Positions 8,096 through 16,693 are shown, counted from the stretch's first letter. The stretch is 34,303 nucleotides of DNA from Spirochaetota bacterium (GCA_009787025.1 WRGT01000053.1:1-34303), one strand, 5' to 3'. Made by a program: numbers and translations. The notes: generated from the letters alone by a model not told the origin.

Positions 8096-10507
8096 ATGAA
8101 TAGATTGACCGGATATCTTCTGACTCTTTATAGCCGCTTCCCAAGGATAAGATTATTTATCTTGATGGTCTTTCTTTTTGTAATTTTTAGCATAATTAGC
8201 GCTGTGATGGTATCTAAAGATGTAAATACCGAACCTGTAGGCTGGGACAGGGTAAAAATGATTTCACCTTCAGGTGTAATAGCAAAGAATGTAAATATTG
8301 ATCGAAAGGGTAATTTAATTGCGGCAGTTTTTGAAGGAACGTCCGGCGGCAGTTCAAAGATATATATATCCCTTTCATTTGACGGCGGAAATAATTTTAT
8401 AGATTCCATTAAATTGGCAGAGTTTAAATCCCAAATAAATAATAATCCCAGAGTAGCTATCTCAAATAAGGGGAAGATATATGTCACATGGTATATTTTA
8501 TCCGATGATGAATCAACCAGCCAAATATATTGTATCTCTTCAGAGGATATGGGTTTAAATTGGAGTAAACCTGCTATAATAACTTTTGGTATGCAGTTGG
8601 AGATGCTCCCGCAGCCTTTATTTGATGACAGAGGAATCTTGCATATATTTTTTACATCATATAGAGACAATGTTTTTAATCTTTTTCATGCAGTTAGAGA
8701 TGATAATAATATTTTCAATAAACCTGATCAGATTTTAAGATTTATGGGAAATATGAAAGGATCATTTTTTCCGGCAATAAAAAGTATTAAAAATAATATA
8801 ATTGTAGTGTGCCAAGGGAAAGAGTCAAACTATGCAGATCACATTTTTTTTACATCATCCGACGATTATGGCAGAAGCTGGGGTGGGATGCACAAGATCA
8901 CTTCCGGGCGATCGAATAATCAGTCACCGGCAATAGATATATATGATGATACGATATATCTTGTCTATATGAACAATAATGATAAGAACTGGGGCATCGA
9001 TATGCTCAGGGGATATAATCTTGGGAGACGTTGGGATACAGAGCCAATAAAAATATCTACAACTCATGTTAATTGTTACTCACCCAATATAGTTTTATCA
9101 TCCGGCAGTGAACTTTTTATATCATGGCATGATCTTCGCGAGGGAGGAAGTAAAATTTTTTACAGAAAATATTCCATTGCGGGGAAAGAACTTCTTCCTG
9201 AGGTCAAACTCTCTGTAAAGCAGCAACAAGCTAAAAAACCAATATGTATAAATACAGGTACAAGATTACTGGCGCTTTGGGAAGAGGGGGATAAGATCGT
9301 AGGAAATTCTTCAGATAACTATGTGGCAGTTCCAACAGTATATTCCTCTTCTCATCAGGAAGATAGCTGGAGCAGAGAAAATACAGCGCTTATAAAATGG
9401 ACAAAGCCTTATGACGAATCAGGAATAGCCGGATATGCAACTATGATAGACAAAAGTCCCTATACCGATCCTGTTATTCAGAATCAACCAGCCGATGCAT
9501 CAAGTATGTATATTAGCGCGCTTGATGACGGGATTACATATTTTCATATAAGGGCTATAGACGGCTCCGGAAATTTGAGCCGTACAATTCATTATAGACT
9601 TCAGGTGAGTTCTAATCCTCTATCTATGCCTGTTGTTATATCTCCAACACATCCGGAGAATGGAAAATCCGATCTGAATGATGCCGTATTTAGGTGGGCA
9701 ATAAATGATTCTCGCAGGCTTAAGGGATTTCTATATAGCTTTTCAAAGGATGTAGCATATAAACCTGAAAAGTTTATAAAAGACTTTGAGATTAAGTTTG
9801 ATAATCTTGAAAAAGGCGTTTATTTTTTTAACATTGCATCGGTTAGTACAACAAATCAAATAAGCAGAGTTACAACATATTGTTTTATTGTGTCTGAAGG
9901 CGTAATCGATCAAGACTATCTAAGCAGAATAGCTAATACCGATTATAAATTCGGCAATATGTCAAGAGATACGCGAAACACAAGAGAAGTAGTATATCAT
10001 TATCCGTCATTAGAGATAAATCTTCCATTCGGCAATTCGGGGAGATATAGAGGCGACAGTTTTACTGCATTGATTAAACCTTTAAATATTCCTGCCGGTA
10101 ATGTAAGCGGATATTCCGTAATTGTAGATAATAATAAAAAGGTTCCCACTGATAAAGTAAATCTTATGTCTGAGATTTTGAACATTTCCAGCCTAAGCAG
10201 AGGGGATTATACCATTGGAGCCAAATGCAGGTATTTTAGAATTATTAATAATAAGAAAGTATATTTTTGGACAGCGCCTGTTTATAAGAGTTTTACAATA
10301 GCTCCGTTTAATGCAGGTTCGCCTGTTGATGAAATCTATGGGACAATGGATAAAAAATTTAATGACTCGCCGTACGTTTTTTCTTTAATTGTATTTTTAT
10401 TTTCAATGATTGTTATTTACATAGGCTATAGAGCTAAAATCAACTTTTACATGAAACTGATTAATTATAAGCTAAAGTTCTATTTTGCTAATGATTTTGA
10501 TTCTTAA
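8096..10507 (+). CDS. Membrane-anchored BNR/Asp-box (sialidase-fold) protein
   Basis: The protein has 803 residues. An N-terminal hydrophobic segment (about 18-40) looks like an uncleaved signal anchor, and a second one (SPYVFSLIVFLFSMIVIYIG) lies near 760-780. Between them the first ~390 residues carry several Asp-box motifs of type S-x-D-x-G-x-x-W: SFDGGNNF, SSEDMGLNW, SSDDYGRSW and GYNLGRRW. These are typical of six-bladed sialidase-like propellers. The following region (about 420-720) looks like fibronectin-type beta domains (TALIKWTKPYDESGIAGY). Sialidase catalysis is not implied, because I cannot place the arginine triad. It is probably an inner-membrane protein with an extracytoplasmic binding domain. 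It has its own upstream region and no co-directional close neighbour. Confidence 0.7.
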   Translation: MNRLTGYLLTLYSRFPRIRLFILMVFLFVIFSIISAVMVSKDVNTEPVGWDRVKMISPSGVIAKNVNIDRKGNLIAAVFEGTSGGSSKIYISLSFDGGNNFIDSIKLAEFKSQINNNPRVAISNKGKIYVTWYILSDDESTSQIYCISSEDMGLNWSKPAIITFGMQLEMLPQPLFDDRGILHIFFTSYRDNVFNLFHAVRDDNNIFNKPDQILRFMGNMKGSFFPAIKSIKNNIIVVCQGKESNYADHIFFTSSDDYGRSWGGMHKITSGRSNNQSPAIDIYDDTIYLVYMNNNDKNWGIDMLRGYNLGRRWDTEPIKISTTHVNCYSPNIVLSSGSELFISWHDLREGGSKIFYRKYSIAGKELLPEVKLSVKQQQAKKPICINTGTRLLALWEEGDKIVGNSSDNYVAVPTVYSSSHQEDSWSRENTALIKWTKPYDESGIAGYATMIDKSPYTDPVIQNQPADASSMYISALDDGITYFHIRAIDGSGNLSRTIHYRLQVSSNPLSMPVVISPTHPENGKSDLNDAVFRWAINDSRRLKGFLYSFSKDVAYKPEKFIKDFEIKFDNLEKGVYFFNIASVSTTNQISRVTTYCFIVSEGVIDQDYLSRIANTDYKFGNMSRDTRNTREVVYHYPSLEINLPFGNSGRYRGDSFTALIKPLNIPAGNVSGYSVIVDNNKKVPTDKVNLMSEILNISSLSRGDYTIGAKCRYFRIINNKKVYFWTAPVYKSFTIAPFNAGSPVDEIYGTMDKKFNDSPYVFSLIVFLFSMIVIYIGYRAKINFYMKLINYKLKFYFANDFDS

Positions 10508-10553
10508 TTTAAACCCCTCCATGAAAAAATAATCAATAATTTTAAATTAATTC

Positions 10554-10585
10554 TTGACATAACATACCGATCGGTATGTTATGTC
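10554..10585 (+). promoter_or_regulatory. Promoter overlapped by perfect 30-bp palindrome (TetR-type operator)
   Basis: TTGACA at 10554-10559 is followed after 17 bp by TGTTAT at 10577-10582. A perfect 30-bp palindrome, GACATAACATACCGA and its complement, spans 10556-10585 and so covers the whole core promoter. The central ACCGATCGGT is typical of operators of TetR-family repressors. It sits about 50 bp before the ferredoxin-type gene. Confidence 0.8.
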
Positions 10586-10633
10586 TTAAAATGGTTATTG
10601 CTTGTGATTAAAACTATTTAGTGAGGTTCTTAT

Positions 10634-11707
10634 ATGGCTGATGTGTACAATGAGTTAAGGAGTTTTCTGGACTCTATACCAAACGGTTTTCCTGCAACAG
10701 AAAATGGTACTGAGATCAAGATTTTAAAAAAAATTTTTAATGAAGAAGAAGCGGCTCTGTTCATGAAGCTAAAACTTGCATTTGAAACGCCTGAACAGAT
10801 AGCTTCAAGAACTGGTCTTGAGCTGGAATATGTAAAAAAAATGCTTCCTGTTATGAAGAATAAAGGGCAGCTCTTGGGCATTTCAAAGGGGGAGTTTTCA
10901 CTATACAGGATATTCCCTTTTGTGTTCGGCATATATGAATTTCAGGGACCGCTGCTTGACAAGGAGCTTGCAGAACTTTCCGAAGAGTATATGAACACTA
11001 CGATGGCAGAGGAGTTTTTCAGCAAAGATCCGCCTATGATGAAGTCCATACCTATTGGCATTGAAGTGAAGGATGATTCAACCATAGAACCTTATGAAAG
11101 CGTGGCAGCGCTCATTGAAGGGTCAAAAGCCTGGTCGGTGAGGGACTGTATCTGCAAAAAGGAAAAGGCGCTCATAGGGAAAGCATGCGACAGACCTATG
11201 GAGGTATGTCTTAGCTTTGCGCCTGTTCCGGGGGTCTTTGATAATGATAATACATGCCGCGCAATAACGAAAGATGAAGCATACGCTATATTGAAAATGT
11301 CCGAGGAGCTTGGACTTGTTCACATGACCTCTAACTATAAAGGAGGGCATTTTTATATATGCAATTGCTGTAAGTGCTGCTGCGGACCGTTGACTAAATA
11401 TATTGCAGTGAGTAAAAAAGCCGTGGCAAAATCCAATTATATAGCTGTGGTGGATGAGAATCTTTGTATATCATGCGAAGCGTGCCTTGACAGGTGTCAG
11501 GCAAACGCCATCGAGGTGAAGGATAAGGCAGAAATAACAGACTGCATAGGCTGCGGGCTCTGCGTTTCAACATGCCCTGTAGATGCAATCAGCCTCAAGA
11601 GAAGAGAGAAAGATGATATTCCCGAAGTCCCTGCAAATGAGCGTGAATGGCTTAAGATTCGCGCTGCAGAAAGGGGCATGAATGATGATTACAAAAAGCT
11701 GCTATGA
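10634..11707 (+). CDS. 4Fe-4S ferredoxin-domain protein with N-terminal winged-helix-like region
   Basis: The protein has 357 residues. The C-terminal part holds two classic 4Fe-4S ferredoxin motifs: CISCEACLDRC with a following CQ segment near 276-288, and CIGCGLCVSTCP near 305-316. A further cysteine cluster (ICNCCKCCCGP) lies near 240, and CICKKEKALIGKAC with nearby cysteines near 172. The first ~90 residues resemble a helix-turn-helix (PEQIASRTGLELEYVKKML). The protein probably passes electrons or senses redox state in the cytosol; its partner is unknown. The gene stands alone behind a palindrome-covered promoter, which implies tight repression by a TetR-type regulator not encoded next to it. 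GAGG at 10623-10626 supports the ATG. Confidence 0.75.
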   Translation: MADVYNELRSFLDSIPNGFPATENGTEIKILKKIFNEEEAALFMKLKLAFETPEQIASRTGLELEYVKKMLPVMKNKGQLLGISKGEFSLYRIFPFVFGIYEFQGPLLDKELAELSEEYMNTTMAEEFFSKDPPMMKSIPIGIEVKDDSTIEPYESVAALIEGSKAWSVRDCICKKEKALIGKACDRPMEVCLSFAPVPGVFDNDNTCRAITKDEAYAILKMSEELGLVHMTSNYKGGHFYICNCCKCCCGPLTKYIAVSKKAVAKSNYIAVVDENLCISCEACLDRCQANAIEVKDKAEITDCIGCGLCVSTCPVDAISLKRREKDDIPEVPANEREWLKIRAAERGMNDDYKKLL

Positions 11708-11713
11708 TACATT

Positions 11714-11785
11714 AGCGGGCGAAGGGGATCGAACCCTCGACGTTCAGCTTGGGAAGCTGACATTCTACCGCTGAATTACACCCGC
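11714..11785 (-). tRNA. tRNA-Gly(CCC)
   Basis: Read on the minus strand, a 72-nt cloverleaf forms. The acceptor stem is GCGGGTG with CGCCCGC, and the D arm is ATTC/GAAT. The anticodon stem is TCAGC/GCTGA with loop TTCCCAA, giving anticodon CCC (reads GGG). The T arm is GAGGG-TTCGATC-CCCTT. CCA is not encoded. It lies 6 bp past the ferredoxin gene's end on the opposite strand. Confidence 0.93.
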
Positions 11786-11931
11786 AGTATTAGAGTCTAT
11801 GCACAATGTATAGTGTATGTGCTAAAACATATGTGGGCTATAAATATTTATTTGTTGAATTAAATCAACTGTTTTTTTATCAGAATATTTTACAATTTTT
11901 TGTCCACGGATTTTTTTAAAAAATTCATTGA

Positions 11932-12086
11932 CACGATGTAGGGGACGCCGCCCTCGGCGTCCTGTTATCTATATTTTCGGCATTCCGTTGTCGCGGTACG
12001 CCGTATTTATGTAATGTTGTAGGCGGTACGGCGGATTCAAATAATTTTGCAGGCGGTATGCCGAGGGCGGCATCCCCTACACCGTG
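11932..12086. mobile_element. MITE-like element with ~29-bp terminal inverted repeats
   Basis: The ends 11932-11960 and 12058-12086 are inverted copies with about 3 mismatches over 29 bp. Each end contains its own palindromic core: ACGCCG/CGGCGT on the left and ATGCCG/CGGCAT on the right. The interior has further GGTACG/GGCGG fragments and no coding frame. It occupies much of the 473-bp gap between the tRNA and the RCC1 gene. Confidence 0.75.
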
Positions 12087-12401
12087 TCCCAAAATTTTAC
12101 ATTTTCATAAAAAACATATTATAATACATTATCAAAAAAACAGAAAAAATCATTGACGCTTAATTAAGAAAAATTTAGTTTAATATTGGTTCTTTTATTC
12201 AGTAAAGTTTTATAATATTTATATAAAGTATAATAATAAAGAAAGAGGAAAAATTTCTATGAAAAACAGAGTATCTTCTATTATAAGAGAGAGAGACCGC
12301 GCTCAACTAACCATAAACTTTTTTCATTCAAATCAAATATTATACCACGACTAACCTTTAACCTCTATACATTAACCACTATCTTAACCCTTACATTTTT
12401 T

Positions 12402-13238
12402 TTGTCATCCTGCGGAGTTGACTTAGATTCGGACGGTGTAAAAGCAATGGCGGCAGGGAACTCTCATACGGTAGCGCTCAAAAGCGACGGAACTCTTTGG
12501 GCTTGGGGATATAATTTGTTTGGTCAACTTGGAGACGGCACAACAAACAACCGTAGTTACCCTGTTCAAGTTTCGTCTTTTAAAGACGTAAAAGCAGTAG
12601 CGGTAGGGAGTGGTTACACCGTAGCGCTCAAAAATGACGGCACTTTATGGACTTGGGGATATAATGGTTTCGGTCAACTTGGAGACGGCACAACAAACAA
12701 CCGTAGTTACCCTGTTCAGGTAAAAAATGCAGACAATTCGCCTTTTAAAGACGTAAAAGCAGTAGCGGTAGGCTACACTTACACATTAGCGCTCAAAACA
12801 GACGGCACTCTTTGGGCTTGGGGATGGAATGCTTCCGGTCAACTTGGAGACGGCACAAGTGGCATGGGCGGCACAACCGCCGACAAGAGATACCCTGTTC
12901 AAGTAAAAAATGCAGACAGTACGCCTTTTACAGACGTAAAATCAGTAGCGGCAGGGAACTCTTACACAGTAGCGCTCAAAAATGACGGAACTCTTTGGGC
13001 TTGGGGAGATAATGGTTTTGGTCAACTTGGACTTGGCGATACGGCAGATAGATATAGTCCCGTGCGGTTAGGGGAAGCTGCAGACTTGGTAGGAGTCTAC
13101 GGAGGATTTTATTTCAGTACGGCTCTCAGAAGGAGCGGCATGCTTTGGACATGGGGGCAGAATGACGATGGTCAACTTGGCAACGGCACGCCAACAGGCA
13201 CAAACTGTCTTATACCAAAAGCTGTTAAATGGGAATAA
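12402..13238 (+). CDS. RCC1-repeat lipoprotein (5' end apparently frameshifted)
   Basis: The open frame carries five RCC1-like repeats of type TVALK-DGTLWAWG-N-FGQLGDGT, which build a beta-propeller. Upstream of the TTG at 12402 the same frame encodes a lipoprotein signal (LTTILTLTFFLSSCG, lipobox LSSC), but there is no ATG in this frame. A good start, ATG at 12259 after AGAGG, lies in another frame (MKNRVSSIIRERDRAQ) and would join this frame by a 1-nt shift near the T6 run at 12319-12324. So the gene is likely 12259-13238 and either broken, phase-variable or mis-sequenced. The predicted role is a surface or periplasmic binding protein. The barrel gene follows after 4 bp, suggesting one operon. 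Confidence 0.7.
   Translation: MSSCGVDLDSDGVKAMAAGNSHTVALKSDGTLWAWGYNLFGQLGDGTTNNRSYPVQVSSFKDVKAVAVGSGYTVALKNDGTLWTWGYNGFGQLGDGTTNNRSYPVQVKNADNSPFKDVKAVAVGYTYTLALKTDGTLWAWGWNASGQLGDGTSGMGGTTADKRYPVQVKNADSTPFTDVKSVAAGNSYTVALKNDGTLWAWGDNGFGQLGLGDTADRYSPVRLGEAADLVGVYGGFYFSTALRRSGMLWTWGQNDDGQLGNGTPTGTNCLIPKAVKWE
12490..12780 (+). repeat. Near-identical RCC1 repeat units
   Basis: The segments beginning near 12492 and 12612 share long identical stretches, including the ~40 bp from GGTCAACTTGGAGACGGCAC to CGTAGTTACCCTGTTCA and the later AAAGACGTAAAAGCAGTAGCGGTAGG. Identity at the DNA level shows recent internal duplication rather than only protein-level conservation. Confidence 0.75.
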
Positions 13239-13242
13239 TAGT

Positions 13243-13947
13243 ATGAAAAAATTTATATTTTTAACCTTTATCACAATATCCGTTATTATCACACACAAAT
13301 CATACGCCGTTGACATTTCGGCAGGATTAACAGGCTGGTATGCATGGGGCGAGCAGTATAATGTGCAAACAGGCAAAGTCCCCAATTCTCTTATAGAGAG
13401 CGACCCGTCATTGTTATGCGGTCCTGCTCTGTCTGCAAAATTCAGCGATGATTTTAATCTTACGTTTGTTCTTCTCTATGGTGAATTTAATGCGCAAAAA
13501 GACGACGGCGCTAAAAGGGAAGAGGCAAAATTTACAAGAATAGATTCCGATTTAGCTCTTAACTACAGGTTAAATAATTACTTAAAGGTTTTTGGAGGGC
13601 TAAAATATTTGTCTTACGGCATAGTTCCTTATAATGAGTTTCAAAATTTTATATTAAAAAAAATCAATCCCCATAAGAGTTTCGGAGCGGGGTTGGGTTT
13701 AAGCGCAACCATTCCCATTACCGGAAACCTCTTTGGTCTTGCCACGCTGTCTGGATTATATTTATTCGGCAATGACAGTTTTGTAACAGGAGATATGTGG
13801 TCACTCACCCCTGTACTGCATGACGTGAAGTTAGCTTATAACGAATACGGCTTCAATTCAAATATATCCGTTGCATATTATATATCGGACATCTCAACTG
13901 TCATAAGTCTCGGATGGAGATTTCAGTATCCTAATAGCGGATTATAA
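13243..13947 (+). CDS. Outer-membrane beta-barrel protein, 3' frameshifted
   Basis: The start is ATG at 13243, opening with a signal peptide (MKKFIFLTFITISVI...SYA). The mature part VDISAGLTGWYAWGEQY is homologous to the protein at 28969-29793. They share the SDPS/SDPA-LLCGP/FLYGP, DSDLALNYRLNNYLKVFGGLKYLSYGI and GLGLSATIP blocks. These alternating patterns indicate a small outer-membrane barrel. The frame stops at 13945-13947, but the next frame continues with YKDKNNDISLDY and GVTLTATYNFSI to TAA at 14033-14035. That matches the paralogue's terminal strand (GVTLTATYTFSI). One extra base near 13935 (AGCGGATTAT) explains it. The missing last strand normally carries the assembly signal, so as read the product is probably non-functional. 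Confidence 0.75.
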   Translation: MKKFIFLTFITISVIITHKSYAVDISAGLTGWYAWGEQYNVQTGKVPNSLIESDPSLLCGPALSAKFSDDFNLTFVLLYGEFNAQKDDGAKREEAKFTRIDSDLALNYRLNNYLKVFGGLKYLSYGIVPYNEFQNFILKKINPHKSFGAGLGLSATIPITGNLFGLATLSGLYLFGNDSFVTGDMWSLTPVLHDVKLAYNEYGFNSNISVAYYISDISTVISLGWRFQYPNSGL

Positions 13948-14035
13948 AGATAAGAATAACGATATATCTCTGGATTATATAAGGTTTATTATACATGGAG
14001 TTACATTAACTGCGACATATAATTTTAGTATATAA
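13937..14035 (+). pseudogene. Out-of-frame C-terminal end of the beta-barrel gene
   Basis: This frame encodes YKDKNNDISLDY, then IRFIIHGVTLTATYNFSI, then stop. The last twelve residues match the C-terminus of the barrel paralogue at 28969-29793 at all but one position. It is the original 3' end of the preceding gene, separated by a single-base shift. Confidence 0.75.
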
Positions 14036-14052
14036 TTCACGATTTTATTTCA

Positions 14053-14195
14053 CGCATGTAGGGGACGCCGCCCTCGGCGTCCCGTGTGTAAAATTATTTA
14101 TTTAATTTTGGTTTGTTGTATTGGAAATGTATATGGAAAAGAAATGCCGTAAAAAAATGTAATTGGGACGCCGAGGGCGGCGTCCCCTACATGCG
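14053..14195. mobile_element. 143-bp MITE-like element with perfect 31-bp terminal inverted repeats
   Basis: 14053-14083 (CGCATGTAGGGGACGCC...) and 14165-14195 are exact inverted complements over 31 bp. Each arm also contains a GGACGCCG/CGGCGTCC hairpin. The AT-rich interior has no gene. The element sits between the ends of the convergent barrel and tolC genes, 12 bp from the tolC stop, where it may also act as a bidirectional terminator. Confidence 0.85.
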
Positions 14196-14206
14196 TAACA
14201 TATACT

Positions 14207-15748
14207 TTAATCCTCTTTTGGAATATATTTTTCAACATCAATTGAGTATCTATCAAACAATTCGTTTTTAGCAACTTCAAATTCAAGCAGAGATACATTG
14301 AATAGAATAAGCGACTGCAACTCCTGTTGTCTGCTGTTTATTAAAGCGTCAAGTGAATTTCTCACTGCTGCGGCAGTTAAACGCCCTCTGCGAAGGTTTG
14401 CCAGCATCTTGTCATGATAAATTCCTGCCTGAGACCTTGCTTCCTTTGCCTTTTGATACAATGTAAAGGTTGTATTTACTCTTTCTATTTTAGATGAAAC
14501 ATCATCTTTTACAATTCGTTTATACTTCTCAACTTGATGCTTTGTTTGTTCTACTTTCCATTCGGAATTTCTTTTATTAACTTTTTGATCACTATCAAAC
14601 GGATATGTCAGCTTAACCTGAGCCTGATATGCCGGGTATTTGCCTCTTGCGGCATTTGAATATGATTCATCCAATTCTTTGTTGTAATCCATTGATGATA
14701 CTGTTATCCCTGCCGAAAGTGAAGGTAAAGCTTCATTGCTGTCAATACTAAGCTGCAATTTGGCATTTTCTAAAGTTCTTACAGCGCTGAGATAATCCGA
14801 TCTCTTTGCATAGGCTTTTTTTAATGCTTCTTCATTGTTGAGTTCTGGCAGCTTGTCTTGAAGAATTGCCTTATTCTGCGGAGTAATCTCACCCTCCATA
14901 TTTACAGACTGTAAGAATTTTCTAAAGGCTTCTCTATACTCCTGCTCATACTGAGCCACTGACGCTTCGGATGCCGCAATAAGTGAATTCCAGTAGTTTA
15001 GTTCGTATGCTTCGGCAAGTCCTATCCTGGTGTTATCAGATACAATTCTTCTTACCTTTCTCGTCTCCTGCAGCATTAGTACAGCATTGTCTAACTGTGA
15101 TTTCTTTACAATGACATTCCAATAATCAACTATCACTCCGACAATGACTAAAGATAAATTAAATATTATTTCATCCTTTTGGATAAGAGATGTGTTTTTT
15201 AATATCTCTTCTAATTTTCTATCATTATAGCCGAATGAATTTTTTAACAGTTCCTGTTCAAGGGATACAAAGAGTACAGGATTATAAGTTCTTACGGATG
15301 ATCCGGACCTGTCGGTTGTCGCATGCGAACTTGTTATCCCTCCTGCTACTGTGGTACCTGTTGAAAACATTTTAGCAAGAGATGCGGACAGATCAAGCGA
15401 CTTAACATTTTTTCCGTATTGACCCTGCAGCAACGGCGGATAATCGGTTGATGAAATTCCGCCGCTTGCGCGAAAATACGGAGAGTATTTTGTTAAAAAT
15501 TTTTGATAATAAGTGTCGGTCATTGCAACATCATACTTCCCTGTTAAAATATCATGATTACTCTCTATAGCTTTTTTTATAGCCTCCGAAAGCGTTAAGC
15601 GGTATGTGCCTATTATTATTCCTGCCTCATCGGACAGCTCAATCTCAATGGGCGCAGTGTTTATTTTAATTTCATCTTGCGCTAACCCTGATGTTACAAC
15701 TATAAATGAAATTGCAATTATTTGCATGAAAATCATTTTAGTTTTCAT
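14207..15748 (-). CDS. TolC-family outer-membrane channel protein
   Basis: This 513-residue protein has a signal peptide (MKTKMIFMQIIAISFIVVTSGLA). It has the duplicated helical and strand layout of outer-membrane efflux proteins. The first repeat opens with LTLSEAIKKAIESNHDI near 52; the second has YLSAVRTLENAKLQLSIDSNEALPSL near 320. It would trimerise to form a channel spanning the outer membrane and periplasm, used by RND, MFS, ABC or type I secretion pumps. A strong AAGGAG precedes the ATG. It lies 19 bp after the tetR gene and is probably controlled by it. No membrane-fusion or pump gene follows, so the inner-membrane partner must be encoded elsewhere. Confidence 0.85.
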   Translation of the reverse strand: MKTKMIFMQIIAISFIVVTSGLAQDEIKINTAPIEIELSDEAGIIIGTYRLTLSEAIKKAIESNHDILTGKYDVAMTDTYYQKFLTKYSPYFRASGGISSTDYPPLLQGQYGKNVKSLDLSASLAKMFSTGTTVAGGITSSHATTDRSGSSVRTYNPVLFVSLEQELLKNSFGYNDRKLEEILKNTSLIQKDEIIFNLSLVIVGVIVDYWNVIVKKSQLDNAVLMLQETRKVRRIVSDNTRIGLAEAYELNYWNSLIAASEASVAQYEQEYREAFRKFLQSVNMEGEITPQNKAILQDKLPELNNEEALKKAYAKRSDYLSAVRTLENAKLQLSIDSNEALPSLSAGITVSSMDYNKELDESYSNAARGKYPAYQAQVKLTYPFDSDQKVNKRNSEWKVEQTKHQVEKYKRIVKDDVSSKIERVNTTFTLYQKAKEARSQAGIYHDKMLANLRRGRLTAAAVRNSLDALINSRQQELQSLILFNVSLLEFEVAKNELFDRYSIDVEKYIPKED

Positions 15749-15767
15749 TTAAATTTACTCCTTAATA

Positions 15768-16499
15768 TTATATGTCATATATGAAGTCATATATCATTTT
15801 CACAAAAGAATCTATCTTGTCAATTTTATCCTTACTTAATTTAGGGATTGTTAACGGTTTATTAGATGGTCTTAGTGATTTAAATGTCTGCTCTAATAGA
15901 TATTTATAAAATGCTGTTTTTTTATCTTTAAATAATGCGCCGTGCAATTCCGTGTCCACTAAAAATTTTTCAAGTTTGAGGGAATGTGTAATAAATATTA
16001 ATAAATTAAATGTAAATAACTTAGGATTTGAAATCTCAAAAACAGATTCCCTTATGCCGTCTTGAATTATTTCTTCTATTTTAATTATTAAAGGGACAAA
16101 ATATTTTTTCATAATTTCATTTAACAATCCCGACTCTTCTAAAATCTCTCTTATAAAGATTCTATTCATTTCAACATCATAGGCTTCAAGATTAATACTT
16201 GTAAGGAGATATGTAATTGCGCATAGTTGTTCTTCAACAGGCATATTCCATGTGTTAAATTCGGTCTTTATAAATTCATAAAATTTTGTATGTGCATATT
16301 CTATAAAATATTCGAAAAGGCAATTATAAAGATTCTTTTTAGTATCAAAGTGATAGTGTAAAAGAGCTTGATTTACACAAGCAATAGCTGCAATAGAATT
16401 CATCCTTGCGCCGTCAAATCCCTTTTCTGCAAATTCTTTTTTTGCAGCATAGAGTATTTTTCTTTTAGTAGTTTCGCTTTCTATTGTATTTTTATTCAT
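15768..16499 (-). CDS. TetR/AcrR-family transcriptional regulator
   Basis: The protein has 243 residues. The N-terminal 60 hold the TetR DNA-binding helix-turn-helix: KILYAAKKEFAEKGFDGARM, then IAAIACVNQALLHYHFDTKK. The tail is an all-helical ligand-binding domain, somewhat longer than the 190-220 usual in the family. It lies directly upstream of tolC in the same direction. A near-perfect 34-bp palindrome sits just before its start. Both are typical of an autoregulated repressor that also controls the downstream efflux gene. The ligand is unknown. Confidence 0.85.
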   Translation of the reverse strand: MNKNTIESETTKRKILYAAKKEFAEKGFDGARMNSIAAIACVNQALLHYHFDTKKNLYNCLFEYFIEYAHTKFYEFIKTEFNTWNMPVEEQLCAITYLLTSINLEAYDVEMNRIFIREILEESGLLNEIMKKYFVPLIIKIEEIIQDGIRESVFEISNPKLFTFNLLIFITHSLKLEKFLVDTELHGALFKDKKTAFYKYLLEQTFKSLRPSNKPLTIPKLSKDKIDKIDSFVKMIYDFIYDI

Positions 16500-16509
16500 T
16501 TGAAAACTT

Positions 16510-16556
16510 CAATTGATTGATTAACCAGTTAATTAATCAATTGAGTTTTTTGTCAA
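16510..16556 (-). promoter_or_regulatory. tetR-tolC promoter and palindromic operator
   Basis: 16510-16525 and 16528-16543 form a 16-bp inverted repeat with one mismatch (CAATTGATTGATTAAC / GTTAATTAATCAATTG). On the minus strand TTGACA (16551-16556) sits just upstream, and a TAATTA-like -10 falls inside the palindrome. Binding there would block tetR-tolC transcription. Confidence 0.7.
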
Positions 16557-16693
16557 GAAATTTTAACTTGATTTTTGCTGCTGTTATGCTGTGAATTTTA
16601 ATAAAGATTATTTTAAAAATAGAGTTTTAAAAAATTTTGTCTTAATATATATGGTATTTCAGTTACATAAATTTTTCTTTGTATGGAGATAGA

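Noticed and set aside
8096-10507. Active sialidase
   Set aside because: Asp-boxes are present, but the catalytic arginine triad, Tyr/Glu pair and FRIP motif could not be identified.
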